Assembly (NCBI RefSeq): GCF_902459735.1
Contig: NZ_CABPRV010000012.1
Location: forward strand, 1-64,000
Length of the DNA stretch: 64,000 bases
Origin: Pandoraea capi
GTDB lineage: Bacteria > Pseudomonadota > Gammaproteobacteria > Burkholderiales > Burkholderiaceae
Direction: 5' to 3'
In this document: positions 52,975 to 62,627 of the stretch, piece by piece
Layout: each line of letters starts with the position of its first letter
Position numbering within the stretch: position 1 is the first letter of the stretch
The notes under the pieces: model-generated
Databases searched by the model: none
The model's input: only the letters and a program-made list of their open reading frames with translations
What the model was told of the DNA's origin: nothing
Program-made: the position numbers and the translations under genes

Positions 52975-53778
52975 ATGCTGTCCCGTCAACTGATCAACGC
53001 GTTCCTCGGCGCAACGTTTGCGCTCGCATCCCTCGGCGCTTCGGCCCAGACGGCCGACAAGCCCCTGAAAGTCGGCACGATGGCCGGCTCGGACGCCCAG
53101 ATCTTCGAAGTCGTGAAGAAGGTTGCCGAAAAGCGCGGCCTGTTCATCAAGATCGTCGAGTTCAGTGACTATGCACAGCCGAACGCCGCGCTCGACGCCG
53201 GCGATCTGGACGCCAACGGCTTCCAGCACAAGCCGTTCCTCGACAGCCAGGTCAAGGATCGCGGCTACAAGATCACCACGGCCGGCCTGACCTACGTCTC
53301 GCCGCTGGGTTTCTATTCGAAGAAGTACAAGTCGCTGAAGGATCTGCCCAACGGCGCCCAGGTCGGTATCCAGAACGATCCGTCGAATGGCAATCGCGCG
53401 CTGCTCCTGCTGCAAAAGGAAGGGCTGATCAAGCTGCGCGCCGGTCTGGAAGGCAAGAACGCCACGCCGCTGGACATTGCCGAGAACCCGAAGAAGCTGA
53501 AGATTCGCGAACTGGAAGCGGCACAACTCCCGCGCGCCTTGCCGGATCTGGATGCCGCGTCGATCAACACGAACTTCGCCGCGCAGGCCGGTCTGGTGCC
53601 CAAGCGTGACGCCATCGCCATCGAAGACCTGAAGGGCCCGTACGCCAACCTGATCGCCGTGCGCACGCAAGACCTGAACAAGCCGTGGGTCAAGCAACTG
53701 GTCGATGCCTATCACTCGGACGAAGTGAAGCAATTCATCGACAGCCAGTTCAAGGGCGCGCTGATTGCAACGTGGTAA
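52975..53778 (+). CDS. MetQ/NlpA-family ABC transporter substrate-binding protein
   Basis: 267 residues. A cleavable signal peptide (ending ASAQTADK, with no lipobox Cys) is followed by an NlpA/MetQ fold: LKVGTMAGSDAQIFEVVKKVAEK, VEFSDYAQPNAALDAGDLDANGFQHKPFL (in parts), IQNDPSNGNRALLLLQKEGLIKL, and the C-terminal TQDLNKPWVKQLVDAYHS. The family binds methionine or similar amino acids for import. No MetN or MetI partner is adjacent, so this is an orphan copy. AGGAG lies nine bases before ATG 52975; a longer frame from 52915 is unsupported. Confidence 0.88.
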   Translation: MLSRQLINAFLGATFALASLGASAQTADKPLKVGTMAGSDAQIFEVVKKVAEKRGLFIKIVEFSDYAQPNAALDAGDLDANGFQHKPFLDSQVKDRGYKITTAGLTYVSPLGFYSKKYKSLKDLPNGAQVGIQNDPSNGNRALLLLQKEGLIKLRAGLEGKNATPLDIAENPKKLKIRELEAAQLPRALPDLDAASINTNFAAQAGLVPKRDAIAIEDLKGPYANLIAVRTQDLNKPWVKQLVDAYHSDEVKQFIDSQFKGALIATW

Positions 53779-53832
53779 GCGTGAGCGAACGAATCGGTGC
53801 GCAACACGCGCATCGAACGCCGCAAACGAGCA

Positions 53833-53858
53833 ACCGGGGTTTCGACCCCGGTTTTTTT
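53833..53858 (+). terminator. Rho-independent terminator after the MetQ-like gene
   Basis: An 8-bp stem (ACCGGGGT / ACCCCGGT) with a stable TTCG loop is followed by a seven-T run. Confidence 0.9.
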
Positions 53859-53970
53859 ATGCCCGTCTGTCGCGCGGACATTGCGTGTCTCGCGTCATCG
53901 CACTTTGCGGCGCTGGCACGAAAGCGTTTGACTAGAATGAAAGCGTGATTCCTATCGACGGGAGGCCGCC

Positions 53971-54132
53971 ATGTCCATGATCAACATTTCGATGATGCTG
54001 GTGGCGCTGCTCGTCGGCTTCGCCATCGGCATGCTCGTGGATCACTTCTGGGTGACGCATCACGACGAGCCGTCAGAGCACAAGCGTCTGGACTGGCATG
54101 AGATGTGGGAGCGCATCCGTCATCAGCACTGA
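53971..54132 (+). CDS. Small single-helix membrane protein
   Basis: A 53-residue open frame with a strong GGGAGG ribosome site just upstream. It encodes one hydrophobic helix (ISMMLVALLVGFAIGMLVDHF) followed by a charged, His- and Trp-rich tail (THHDEPSEHKRLDWHEMWERIR). Its size is below usual gene-calling cut-offs. Family unknown. It lies 42 bases from the convergent prpR stop. Confidence 0.6.
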   Translation: MSMINISMMLVALLVGFAIGMLVDHFWVTHHDEPSEHKRLDWHEMWERIRHQH

Positions 54133-54174
54133 GCGGCGTCCATCGTTTCCAGATGCGGAGTGCGCCCGCGCCCG

Positions 54175-56349
54175 TCATGCGTCGTTGCGAAGTTTGCGCC
54201 AGAGCGTCGAGCGGCTGATGCCGAGCGCTTCGCATGCGGCATTGCGGTCGCCACCGCACGCGGCGAGCGTCGAGTGGATGCGGGCAAGCTCCTCGGCGGC
54301 GCGGCGCTCGCGTCCGGTCAGCGAGGCGGGGGTCTGAGTGGCGTGCGTGTCCTGCCCGGTGAGCGCTGCGATCTGCCGTTCGGCTTTCGTTCCTGAAACA
54401 TCGGGGGATGGTCCCGTTGTGCGTGCACCAAGTTCCGGCGCGATTTCCATCAGACGCGCCCGGCTGACCTCCCGCGCGTCGACCACGTCGGCGCAAACCA
54501 CCGCGATCCGTTCCAGCAGGTTTTCCAGTTCCCGCACGTTTCCCGGCCAGCGATAGGTCGCGAGCAGCGGCAGCAGAGAAGCCTGTAACGCGTCGACACT
54601 CATGCGCGCGCCGGCGCGGGCGAGGGCGCGTTCCAGAAAGAGCGGCGTGAGACGGGGCAGGTCGTCCATACGTTCGCGCAGCGGCGGCAGCACCATGCGC
54701 AGAATATTCAGCCGGTAGTAGAGGTCTTCGCGGAATTCACCGGCGGCGACTTGCTGGCGCAGATCGCGGTGCGTCGCGGCAATCACGCGCACGTCGCACG
54801 GGATCGGCTCGTTGGCGCCCAGACGAAGCACTTCGCGCTCCTGCAAGACACGCAGCAGACGCGTTTGCAGCGGCATCGGCATCTCGCCGATCTCGTCGAG
54901 AAAGAGGGTGCCGTTGTGCGCGGTCTCGAACAGACCCGCCTTCCCGCCGCGCCGCGCGCCCGTGAACGCACCGTCCTCATAACCGAACAACTCGCTCTCG
55001 AGCAACGTTTCGGGAAACGCCGCGCAGTTGATGGCAACGAACGGATAGTCGCGCCGGCGGCTCGCGTTGTGGATGCCTTGCGCCAGCAGTTCCTTGCCTG
55101 TGCCGCTCTCGCCGTGCACGAGCACGGTGGAGTCGGTCTGCGCATATCGGCGCGCCAGCGCGCGGGCCTGTGTCATGGCGGCGGAGTCGCCGATCAGATC
55201 TTCGAGACGGTAGCGTGCCACGAGGTGTCGCGGGCGATGACGCGAACGCAGCGACCGGTCCACCCGGGCAAACGATTGCGAATCCTGACAGGTTAGCAGC
55301 GCCCCCGTGAGCGTGCCCTGATCGAGCAGCGGAATGCGGTTGACGACCCACGTCTTGCCCGCCATCGACACGATGGCTTCGAGTTCTGCGCTCGCGCTCT
55401 CCAGCGTGCGGGCGATGTCGAGCGCGGGGGCGATGGCGTCGAGGGGGCGCCCGACCGCGTCGGCCACCGTTACGCCGAGCATGCCGGCCATCGAGGCGTT
55501 GATTGCTTCGATGCGTCCGTTCAGATCGACGGCGGCCACACCTTCGTGCAAGTGTCGCAGCACCGTGTCGAGACGCTCGCGCCGCTGCGCTTCGATGCGT
55601 CCGAGGCGCGCGACTTCCAGCGCCGTATCGAACGCGGCGCGTACCGAATCCTGCGAGTAGAGAAAGATGCCGGTCAGCCCGGCGCGCTCGGTCAGTTGCG
55701 TGACCAGCCCCGGGCCGACGATGACCTGCATGCCCTCGTCGCGCAGGCGGTGCACGAGGTCTTCGGCATTCTGCGCATCGACGTAAGTGTGCTGGGCGAT
55801 GTCGATATGAAAGGCGCTCTTGAAGCGCTCGAACTCGGCGGCCGGACGCGCGTAGGACACCAGCGCGATGCGCGAGTCGGGCGACGTCGACGGCAGCGCG
55901 CGTCGCGCGCGGGCCAGCGCATGCATGACGTCCGAGCCGGTGACCTTCACGAGCACGACGGGCAGTGCCAGGCGCTCGCGCAGGAAGTCACCGTTCGATC
56001 CTGCCGCGACGATGCCGTCGACACTCCCGGCGGGCAGCCGCTCCAGTGCTTCGATGACCGCCTCGTAACCCTTGTCGATGATATGCACTTCGGCTTGCGC
56101 GGCGTAGTCCGGCACGATGTCGCGATACAACTCGCCGAGCTTGCTGATGCCGACCGCCCAGATCACCGGCTTTCGCATGGCGGGCATCGATCCCGCGCGC
56201 GCCGCGCTCAGGGCGCCCGACGCGCCGACCGGCAGACGGGAAGGCAGGTCCGGAGGGATCGAATTCGGCATGGCGGGATGCGGGGTGTCGGAGAGTGTTG
56301 GCGTCACATCGTAGCATGTTGCGACGATGTGTTTCATTTTGCGTTTCAA
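54175..56349 (-). CDS. prpR: Propionate catabolism activator PrpR (sigma-54 dependent)
   Basis: Up to 724 residues; ATG 56271 would give 698 and is the more natural start, because the upper ATG lies within an inverted repeat. N-terminal PrpR_N sensory domain at about 35-215 (2-methylcitrate binding in known PrpR), a PAS-like segment at about 270-370, AAA+ at about 395-625 with GESGTGKE, the sigma-54 contact loop GAFTGA and FLDEIGEM, and a Fis-type HTH at the C-terminus (NAACEALGISRSTLWRKL). It activates the divergent prp operon from the sigma-54 promoter at 56492-56507. Confidence 0.93.
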   Translation of the reverse strand: MKRKMKHIVATCYDVTPTLSDTPHPAMPNSIPPDLPSRLPVGASGALSAARAGSMPAMRKPVIWAVGISKLGELYRDIVPDYAAQAEVHIIDKGYEAVIEALERLPAGSVDGIVAAGSNGDFLRERLALPVVLVKVTGSDVMHALARARRALPSTSPDSRIALVSYARPAAEFERFKSAFHIDIAQHTYVDAQNAEDLVHRLRDEGMQVIVGPGLVTQLTERAGLTGIFLYSQDSVRAAFDTALEVARLGRIEAQRRERLDTVLRHLHEGVAAVDLNGRIEAINASMAGMLGVTVADAVGRPLDAIAPALDIARTLESASAELEAIVSMAGKTWVVNRIPLLDQGTLTGALLTCQDSQSFARVDRSLRSRHRPRHLVARYRLEDLIGDSAAMTQARALARRYAQTDSTVLVHGESGTGKELLAQGIHNASRRRDYPFVAINCAAFPETLLESELFGYEDGAFTGARRGGKAGLFETAHNGTLFLDEIGEMPMPLQTRLLRVLQEREVLRLGANEPIPCDVRVIAATHRDLRQQVAAGEFREDLYYRLNILRMVLPPLRERMDDLPRLTPLFLERALARAGARMSVDALQASLLPLLATYRWPGNVRELENLLERIAVVCADVVDAREVSRARLMEIAPELGARTTGPSPDVSGTKAERQIAALTGQDTHATQTPASLTGRERRAAEELARIHSTLAACGGDRNAACEALGISRSTLWRKLRNDA

Positions 56350-56356
56350 AATGAAA
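56332..56356. promoter_or_regulatory. Inverted repeat at the prpR start (likely PrpR site)
   Basis: TTTCATTTTG (56332-56341) and its exact complement CAAAATGAAA (56347-56356) are separated by five bases. The site lies about 140-170 bases upstream of the sigma-54 promoter of prpB, the distance expected for an enhancer-type activator site, and overlaps the prpR 5' region, so it may also control prpR itself. Confidence 0.7.
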
Positions 56357-56491
56357 TGTTCTGAGACGGGATGCCCGCCAATCGCGGCATATTTACCTTG
56401 ACGTAAACGTCATGCCGGCGAAGAATTTCCGTCGACAAATGAAGGCCTTAGGCCTGCAGAGCCATCGCATGTTCACAGCCATAGTGCAGGC

Positions 56492-56507
56492 TGGCACGTC
56501 CGTTGCT
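56492..56507 (+). promoter_or_regulatory. Sigma-54 promoter of the prp operon
   Basis: TGGCACG, four bases, then TTGCT matches the -24/-12 consensus for sigma-54 (conserved GG and GC correctly spaced). It is about 80 bases upstream of the prpB start and agrees with the presence of the sigma-54 activator PrpR. Confidence 0.9.
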
Positions 56508-56588
56508 AAGTCGTAACCGCTACTCAACCCACGTGCGACGCTGCGGTGTCCTACCGCGCATCGCGCAAGACACGACCGAGGGACTCAA

Positions 56589-57479
56589 GTGACGCAAACC
56601 ATTCGTTCGGCCGGCGCCGCCTTCCGCGAGGCCGTCAAGACCGAGCAACCGTTGCAGGTTGTCGGCGCGATCAACGCCAACCACGCCCTGCTCGCCAAGG
56701 CGGCCGGTTTCAAGGCGATCTATCTCTCGGGCGGCGGTGTCGCCGCCGGCTCGCTCGGCTTGCCCGATCTGGGGATCTCGACGCTCGACGACGTGCTCAC
56801 CGACGTGCGCCGCATTACCGATGTGTGCGACCTGCCGTTGCTGGTGGATGTCGACACCGGTTTCGGTCCGTCGGCCTTCAACATCGCGCGCACGGTGCAA
56901 TCGCTGATCAAGTTCGGCGCAGGCGCGATGCACATCGAAGATCAGGTCGGCGCGAAGCGCTGCGGCCATCGTCCGGGCAAAGCCATCGTGACGCAGCAGG
57001 AGATGGTCGACCGCATCAAGGCGGCCGTGGACGCGCGCACCGACGAGAACTTCGTGATCATGGCGCGCACCGACGCGCTCGCCGTCGAAGGGCTGCAAGC
57101 CGCGATCGACCGTGCCTGCGCATGCGTCGAAGCGGGCGCCGACATGATCTTCCCGGAAGCGATGACCGAACTGCCGATGTATCGCCAGTTCTCCGACGCC
57201 GTGAAGGTGCCCGTGCTCGCGAACATCACCGAGTTCGGCTCGACGCCGCTTTTCACCGTGGAAGAGCTCAAGAGCGCGCAGGTCGGTCTGGTGCTGTATC
57301 CGCTCTCGGCATTCCGCGCGATGAACAAGGCGGCGGAAAACGTCTATCACGCCATTCGTCGCGACGGCACGCAAAAGGCCGTGCTCGACACGATGCAAAC
57401 CCGTGCCGAACTCTATGAGAGCATCGGCTACCACGCCTACGAACAGAAGCTTGACGCGCTGTTCGCCCAACAGAAATAA
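56589..57479 (+). CDS. prpB: 2-methylisocitrate lyase
   Basis: 296 residues, the normal length of PrpB. It cleaves 2-methylisocitrate to pyruvate and succinate, the last step of the methylcitrate cycle, in the cytoplasm. Visible are [17 protein letters not shown] (Mg2+-binding region), the catalytic box [11 protein letters not shown] with the active-site Cys, IMARTDA and FPEAM. The start is GTG 56589. First gene of the sigma-54/PrpR-controlled operon. Confidence 0.95.
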   Translation: MTQTIRSAGAAFREAVKTEQPLQVVGAINANHALLAKAAGFKAIYLSGGGVAAGSLGLPDLGISTLDDVLTDVRRITDVCDLPLLVDVDTGFGPSAFNIARTVQSLIKFGAGAMHIEDQVGAKRCGHRPGKAIVTQQEMVDRIKAAVDARTDENFVIMARTDALAVEGLQAAIDRACACVEAGADMIFPEAMTELPMYRQFSDAVKVPVLANITEFGSTPLFTVEELKSAQVGLVLYPLSAFRAMNKAAENVYHAIRRDGTQKAVLDTMQTRAELYESIGYHAYEQKLDALFAQQK

Positions 57480-57506
57480 CGAACCCCTGATCCTGGAGGA
57501 ATGAGC

Positions 57507-58658
57507 ATGAGCGAGACGACTGCCACCGGCTTCAAGCCGAAGAAATCCGTCGCCCTGTCGGGTGTGACCGCAGGCAATACCGCGCTGTGTACCGTGGGCC
57601 GTTCGGGCAACGATCTGCACTATCGCGGCTACGACATTCTGGATCTGGCGCAAACCTCGGAATTCGAAGAGATCGCCTATCTGCTGGTCTACGGCAAGCT
57701 GCCGACGGTGGCCGAGCTGCGTGGCTACAAGGCCAAGCTCAAGTCGCTGCGCGGTCTGCCCGCCGCCGTCAAGGACGCCCTCGAAGCCGTGCCCGCCGCC
57801 GCTCACCCGATGGACGTGATGCGCACGGGCGTGTCGGTGCTCGGCACCGTGCTGCCGGAGAAGGACGACCACAACATTCCCGGCGCGCGCGATATCGCCG
57901 ATCGTCTGATGGCGAGCCTCGGCTCGATGCTGCTGTACTGGTATCACTACAGCCAGAACGGCGTGCGTATCGACGTGGAGACGGACGACGACAGCATCGG
58001 CGGCCACTTCCTGCATCTGCTGCACGGCGAGAAGCCGTCGGACCTGTGGGTGCGTGCGATGCACACCTCGCTGATTCTCTACGCAGAGCACGAATTCAAC
58101 GCGTCGACGTTCACCGCGCGCGTGATCGCCGGTACGGGCTCGGACATCCATTCGGCCATCACCGGCGCCATCGGCGCGCTGCGCGGTCCGAAGCACGGCG
58201 GCGCGAACGAAGTCGCCTTCGAAGTGCAGAAGCGCTACAACTCGCCGGACGAAGCCGAGGCCGACATCCGTCAGCGCGTCGAGAACAAGGAAGTGATCAT
58301 CGGCTTCGGTCACCCGGTCTACACCGTGAGCGATCCGCGCAACAAGGTCATCAAGGAAGTCGCCCACGAGTTGTCGAAGGAACAGCAGAACACCGCGATG
58401 TACGACATTGCCGAGCGTCTCGAATCGGTGATGTGGGACGTCAAGAAGATGTTCCCGAACCTCGACTGGTTCAGCGCCGTGAGCTATCACATGATGGGCG
58501 TGCCGACCGCGATGTTCACGCCGCTGTTCGTGATCGCGCGCACGTCCGGCTGGAGCGCGCACATCATCGAGCAACGCATCGACAACAAGATCATTCGTCC
58601 GAGCGCCAACTACACGGGACCGGAAGACCAGACGTTCGTGCCGATCGAGAAGCGCTGA
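57507..58658 (+). CDS. prpC: 2-methylcitrate synthase
   Basis: 383 residues. It condenses propionyl-CoA with oxaloacetate to 2-methylcitrate. Citrate-synthase motifs: [20 protein letters not shown] (in parts, catalytic His), [13 protein letters not shown], and [15 protein letters not shown]. The length is that of short PrpC, not citrate synthase GltA. Of the ATGs at 57501 and 57507, the second sits seven bases after GGAGG and is preferred. It is 27 bases after prpB, in the same operon. Confidence 0.94.
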   Translation: MSETTATGFKPKKSVALSGVTAGNTALCTVGRSGNDLHYRGYDILDLAQTSEFEEIAYLLVYGKLPTVAELRGYKAKLKSLRGLPAAVKDALEAVPAAAHPMDVMRTGVSVLGTVLPEKDDHNIPGARDIADRLMASLGSMLLYWYHYSQNGVRIDVETDDDSIGGHFLHLLHGEKPSDLWVRAMHTSLILYAEHEFNASTFTARVIAGTGSDIHSAITGAIGALRGPKHGGANEVAFEVQKRYNSPDEAEADIRQRVENKEVIIGFGHPVYTVSDPRNKVIKEVAHELSKEQQNTAMYDIAERLESVMWDVKKMFPNLDWFSAVSYHMMGVPTAMFTPLFVIARTSGWSAHIIEQRIDNKIIRPSANYTGPEDQTFVPIEKR

Positions 58659-58788
58659 GTACCCACGCTCGACGCTCGACCCTCGGCACCGATGGGCTCT
58701 CTGTGGGCCGATCGGCGCCGGGGCGTCTCGATCCAGCGTCTGCCGTTCCTACCGTCCCCCATACGCGTCAAATCCATAACACCGCGAC

Positions 58789-61386
58789 ATGAACACCGCC
58801 TACCGTAAATCCCTGCCGGGGACGTCGCTCGACTATTTCGACGCCCGAGCAGCTGTCGAGGCCATTGCGCCCGGCGCGTACGACACCCTGCCGTACACGT
58901 CGCGCGTGCTGGCCGAAAACCTCGTGCGCCGCTGCGAACCGGCGGCGCTCACCGACTCGCTCCGACAACTGATCGAGCGACGCCGCGACCTCGATTTTCC
59001 GTGGTTCCCGGCACGCGTCGTGTGCCACGACATTCTGGGGCAGACCGCGCTCGTCGACCTCGCCGGGCTGCGCGACGCCATTGCGGCGCAAGGCGGCGAC
59101 CCCGCACTGGTCAATCCGGTGGTGCCGACGCAACTCGTGGTCGACCACTCGCTGGCAGTCGAATGCGGCGGTTTCGATCCGGACGCGTTCGCGAAGAACC
59201 GCGCGATCGAAGATCGTCGTAACGAAGACCGCTTCGACTTCATCAACTGGACGAAGAAGGCGTTTCGCAACGTCGACGTGATCCCGCCGGGCAACGGCAT
59301 CCTCCACCAGATCAACCTCGAGCGCATGAGCCCGGTGATTCAGGTGGCGGATGGTGTGGCGTATCCCGACACGCTCGTGGGCACCGACTCGCATACGCCG
59401 ATGGTCGATGCGCTGGGCGTGATCGCCATCGGCGTGGGCGGGCTGGAAGCGGAGAGCGTAATGCTGGGCCGCGCGTCGTGGATGCGTCTGCCGGATATCG
59501 TCGGTGTCGAACTGACGGGCAAGCCGCAGCCGGGCATTACCGCGACCGATATCGTGCTGGCGCTCACCGAGTTCCTGCGAAAGGAAAAGGTCGTGTCCGC
59601 CTATCTGGAGTTCTACGGCGAAGGCGCGTCGAATCTCACGCTGGGCGACCGCGCGACGATCTCGAACATGGCGCCCGAGTTCGGCGCGACGGCGGCGATG
59701 TTCTACATCGACGCCCAAACCATCAAATACCTGAAACTCACCGGTCGCGACGACGCGCTCGTCGCGCTGGTCGAGACCTACGCGAAGCAGACCGGCCTGT
59801 GGGCCGACAGCCTGACGAACGCCCAGTACGAGCGCGTGCTCACGTTCGATCTTTCGAGCGTGGTGCGCAACATCGCGGGACCGTCGAATCCGCACAAGCG
59901 TGTGCCGACGAGCGAGCTGGCGGCACGCGGCATCAGCGGCAAGGTCGAGAACGAGCCGGGGCTGATGCCCGACGGCGCGGTCATCATTGCCGCCATCACG
60001 AGCTGCACGAACACCAATAACCCGCGCAACATGATTGCGGCAGGACTCTTCGCGCGCAACGCGAATCGCGCCGGCCTCGTGCGCAAGCCGTGGGTCAAGA
60101 GTTCGCTCGCCCCGGGCTCGAAGGCCGTCACGCTGTATCTGGAAGCCGCCGGTTTGCTGCCGGAACTGGAAGCGCTCGGTTTCGGCGTGGTCGCGTATGC
60201 CTGCACGTCGTGCAACGGCATGTCGGGCGCGCTCGATCCGGTGATTCAGCAGGAAATCGTCGAGCGCGATCTGTATGCCACCGCCGTGCTCTCGGGCAAC
60301 CGCAATTTCGACGGCCGTATCCACCCGTATGCGAAGCAGGCGTTCCTCGCCTCGCCGCCGCTCGTCGTGGCTTACGCCATTGCGGGTACGATCCGCTTCG
60401 ACATCGAGAAGGACGTGCTGGGTGTCGACGCCGACGGCAAGCCGGTGAAGCTCGCCGACCTGTGGCCGAGCGACGAAGAGATCGACGCGATCATCGCGAA
60501 CAGCGTGAAGCCGGAGCAGTTCCGTCGCGTGTACGAGCCGATGTTTGCGGCGTCCGTGGCACAGGGCGAATCGGCCGAGCCGCTCTACGACTGGCGCGAG
60601 ATGAGCACGTACATCCGCCGCCCGCCTTACTGGGAAGGCGCACTCGCCGGGGAGCGCACGCTGCGCGGCATGCGCGCGCTGGCCGTGCTGGGCGACAACA
60701 TCACGACCGATCACCTCTCGCCGTCGAACGCCATCATGGCCGATAGCGCCGCAGGCGAGTATCTGGCGAAGATGGGCCTGCCGGAAGAAGACTTCAACTC
60801 GTACGCCACGCACCGCGGCGATCACCTCACGGCGCAACGCGCCACGTTCGCGAACCCGACGCTCAAGAACGAGATGGTCGTGGTCGACGGTCAGGTGAAG
60901 GCGGGCTCGCTCGCGCGCATCGAACCGGAAGGCAAGGTCACGCGCATGTGGGAAGCGATCGAGACGTACATGGCGCGCAAGCAGCCGCTCATCGTGATTG
61001 CCGGGGCCGACTACGGTCAGGGCTCGTCGCGCGACTGGGCGGCCAAGGGCGTGCGTCTGGCCGGTACCGAAGCCATCGTTGCCGAAGGCTTCGAGCGTAT
61101 CCACCGGACCAATCTGGTTGGCATGGGCGTGTTGCCGCTCGAATTCAAGCCGGGTACGAACCGCAAGACGCTGGGCATCGACGGCAGTGAGACGTTCGAT
61201 GTCGTTGGCGAGCGCACGCCGCGCGCCGATCTGACGCTGGTGATCCATCGCAAGAACGGCGAGCGTATCGACGTGCCGGTCACCTGCCGTCTCGATACGG
61301 CCGAAGAGGTGTCGATCTACGAGGCGGGCGGGGTGCTTCAGCGCTTCGCGCAAGACTTTCTGGAATCGTCGCAGGCCGCGGCATGA
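58789..61386 (+). CDS. acnD: Fe/S-dependent 2-methylcitrate dehydratase AcnD
   Basis: An 865-residue aconitase-family protein that dehydrates 2-methylcitrate to a 2-methylaconitate isomer. The [4Fe-4S] ligands are C406 (SCTNTNNP), C472 and C475 (CTSCNGMSG). The swivel domain is at the C-terminus (GADYGQGSSRDWAAKG, RIHRTNLVGMGVLPLEF, in parts). It works together with the isomerase PrpF encoded next; the pair replaces or backs up PrpD. The stop codon overlaps the first possible ATG of prpF. The large open frames on the opposite strand are antisense shadows. Confidence 0.95.
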   Translation: MNTAYRKSLPGTSLDYFDARAAVEAIAPGAYDTLPYTSRVLAENLVRRCEPAALTDSLRQLIERRRDLDFPWFPARVVCHDILGQTALVDLAGLRDAIAAQGGDPALVNPVVPTQLVVDHSLAVECGGFDPDAFAKNRAIEDRRNEDRFDFINWTKKAFRNVDVIPPGNGILHQINLERMSPVIQVADGVAYPDTLVGTDSHTPMVDALGVIAIGVGGLEAESVMLGRASWMRLPDIVGVELTGKPQPGITATDIVLALTEFLRKEKVVSAYLEFYGEGASNLTLGDRATISNMAPEFGATAAMFYIDAQTIKYLKLTGRDDALVALVETYAKQTGLWADSLTNAQYERVLTFDLSSVVRNIAGPSNPHKRVPTSELAARGISGKVENEPGLMPDGAVIIAAITSCTNTNNPRNMIAAGLFARNANRAGLVRKPWVKSSLAPGSKAVTLYLEAAGLLPELEALGFGVVAYACTSCNGMSGALDPVIQQEIVERDLYATAVLSGNRNFDGRIHPYAKQAFLASPPLVVAYAIAGTIRFDIEKDVLGVDADGKPVKLADLWPSDEEIDAIIANSVKPEQFRRVYEPMFAASVAQGESAEPLYDWREMSTYIRRPPYWEGALAGERTLRGMRALAVLGDNITTDHLSPSNAIMADSAAGEYLAKMGLPEEDFNSYATHRGDHLTAQRATFANPTLKNEMVVVDGQVKAGSLARIEPEGKVTRMWEAIETYMARKQPLIVIAGADYGQGSSRDWAAKGVRLAGTEAIVAEGFERIHRTNLVGMGVLPLEFKPGTNRKTLGIDGSETFDVVGERTPRADLTLVIHRKNGERIDVPVTCRLDTAEEVSIYEAGGVLQRFAQDFLESSQAAA

Positions 61387-61397
61387 GGGGAGACGTG

Positions 61398-62594
61398 ATG
61401 GCACATCAGCCGCAAATCCGCATTCCCGCCACGTATATGCGTGGCGGCACCAGCAAGGGCGTGTTCTTCCGCTTGCAGGACCTGCCCGCCGCCGCGCAGA
61501 CGCCGGGCGCCGCGCGCGACGCGTTGCTCATGCGTGTGATCGGCAGCCCCGACCCGTACGGCAAGCAGATCGACGGCATGGGCGGGGCCACGTCGAGCAC
61601 CAGCAAGACGGTCATCATCGCGAAGAGCGAGCGGCCGGACCACGATGTGGACTATCTGTTCGGGCAGGTCTCGATCGATCAGAAGTTCGTCGACTGGAGC
61701 GGCAACTGCGGCAATCTGTCGGCGGCCGTCGGCCCGTTCGCGATCAGCGGCGGGCTGGTGGATCCGGCACGGGTGCCGCGCGATGGCGTGGCTGTCGTGC
61801 GCATCTGGCAGGCCAACATCGGCAAGACCATCGTCGCGCATGTGCCGATGACGAACGGTGCGGTGCAGGAGACGGGCGACTTCGAGCTCGACGGCGTGAC
61901 GTTCCCGGCCGCCGAAGTGCAACTCGAATTCCTCGATCCGGCCGCCGAGGAAGAGGGTGACGGCGGGGGCGGCGCGATGTTCCCGACCGGGCATCTGATC
62001 GACGACCTCGAAGTCCCCGGCGTGGGCACGTTCAAGGCGACGCTTATCAATGCGGGAATTCCGACGATCTTCCTGAACGCCGAAGACATCGGCTACAAGG
62101 GCACCGAATTGCAGGACACCATCAACAGCGACCCGAAAGCGCTCGCCATGTTCGAGACGATTCGCGCTCACGGCGCCATTCGCATGGGGCTGATCAAGGA
62201 CGTGTCGGAAGCGGCAACGCGCCAGCACACACCGAAGGTCGCGTTCGTGGCGAAGCCTGCGGGCTATACGGCGTCGAGCGGCAAGGTCGTGAATGCCGGT
62301 GACGTGGACCTGCTGGTTCGCGCGCTGTCGATGGGCAAGCTCCATCATGCGATGATGGGCACGGCGGCGGTGTGTATCGGCGCGGCCGCGTCCATTCCGG
62401 GCACGCTCGTGAATCTGGCCGCCGGGGGCGGCGCACGCAATGCCGTGCGCTTCGGCCACCCGTCGGGCACGTTGCGTGTGGGTGCAGAGGCCAACGAGGC
62501 GGGCGGCGAGTGGACGGTCACGAAGGCCATCATGAGCCGCAGTGCCCGTGTGCTGATGGAAGGCTGGGTCCGCGTTCCGGGAGATGCGTTCTGA
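61398..62594 (+). CDS. prpF: 2-methylaconitate cis-trans isomerase PrpF
   Basis: 398 residues, near the usual length. It isomerises 2-methylaconitate made by AcnD so that aconitase can hydrate it. It begins MAHQPQIRIPATYMRGGTSKGVFF, the strongly conserved PrpF/AcnD-accessory start, and has GGATSSTSKTVI and CGNLSAAVGPFAI, which carry the active-site residues of the diaminopimelate-epimerase-like fold. ATG 61398 follows GGGGAG; the ATG 61383 overlapping the acnD stop is less likely. Confidence 0.95.
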   Translation: MAHQPQIRIPATYMRGGTSKGVFFRLQDLPAAAQTPGAARDALLMRVIGSPDPYGKQIDGMGGATSSTSKTVIIAKSERPDHDVDYLFGQVSIDQKFVDWSGNCGNLSAAVGPFAISGGLVDPARVPRDGVAVVRIWQANIGKTIVAHVPMTNGAVQETGDFELDGVTFPAAEVQLEFLDPAAEEEGDGGGGAMFPTGHLIDDLEVPGVGTFKATLINAGIPTIFLNAEDIGYKGTELQDTINSDPKALAMFETIRAHGAIRMGLIKDVSEAATRQHTPKVAFVAKPAGYTASSGKVVNAGDVDLLVRALSMGKLHHAMMGTAAVCIGAAASIPGTLVNLAAGGGARNAVRFGHPSGTLRVGAEANEAGGEWTVTKAIMSRSARVLMEGWVRVPGDAF

Positions 62595-62627
62595 CGAGGC
62601 GCTGATCCCCGTCACAGGAGGTAGTCG

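Noticed and set aside
52201-53733. 510-codon open frame on the minus strand
   Set aside because: It crosses the glycine-rich gene, a strong terminator and the MetQ-like gene, and its Ala/Thr-rich end comes from the GGC/GGT repeats.
56520-58574. 684-codon open frame on the minus strand
   Set aside because: It runs antisense across prpB and prpC, both of which have clear family motifs.
58768-61404. 878-codon open frame on the minus strand
   Set aside because: It mirrors acnD exactly and has the Arg/His/Val-rich composition of an antisense shadow.
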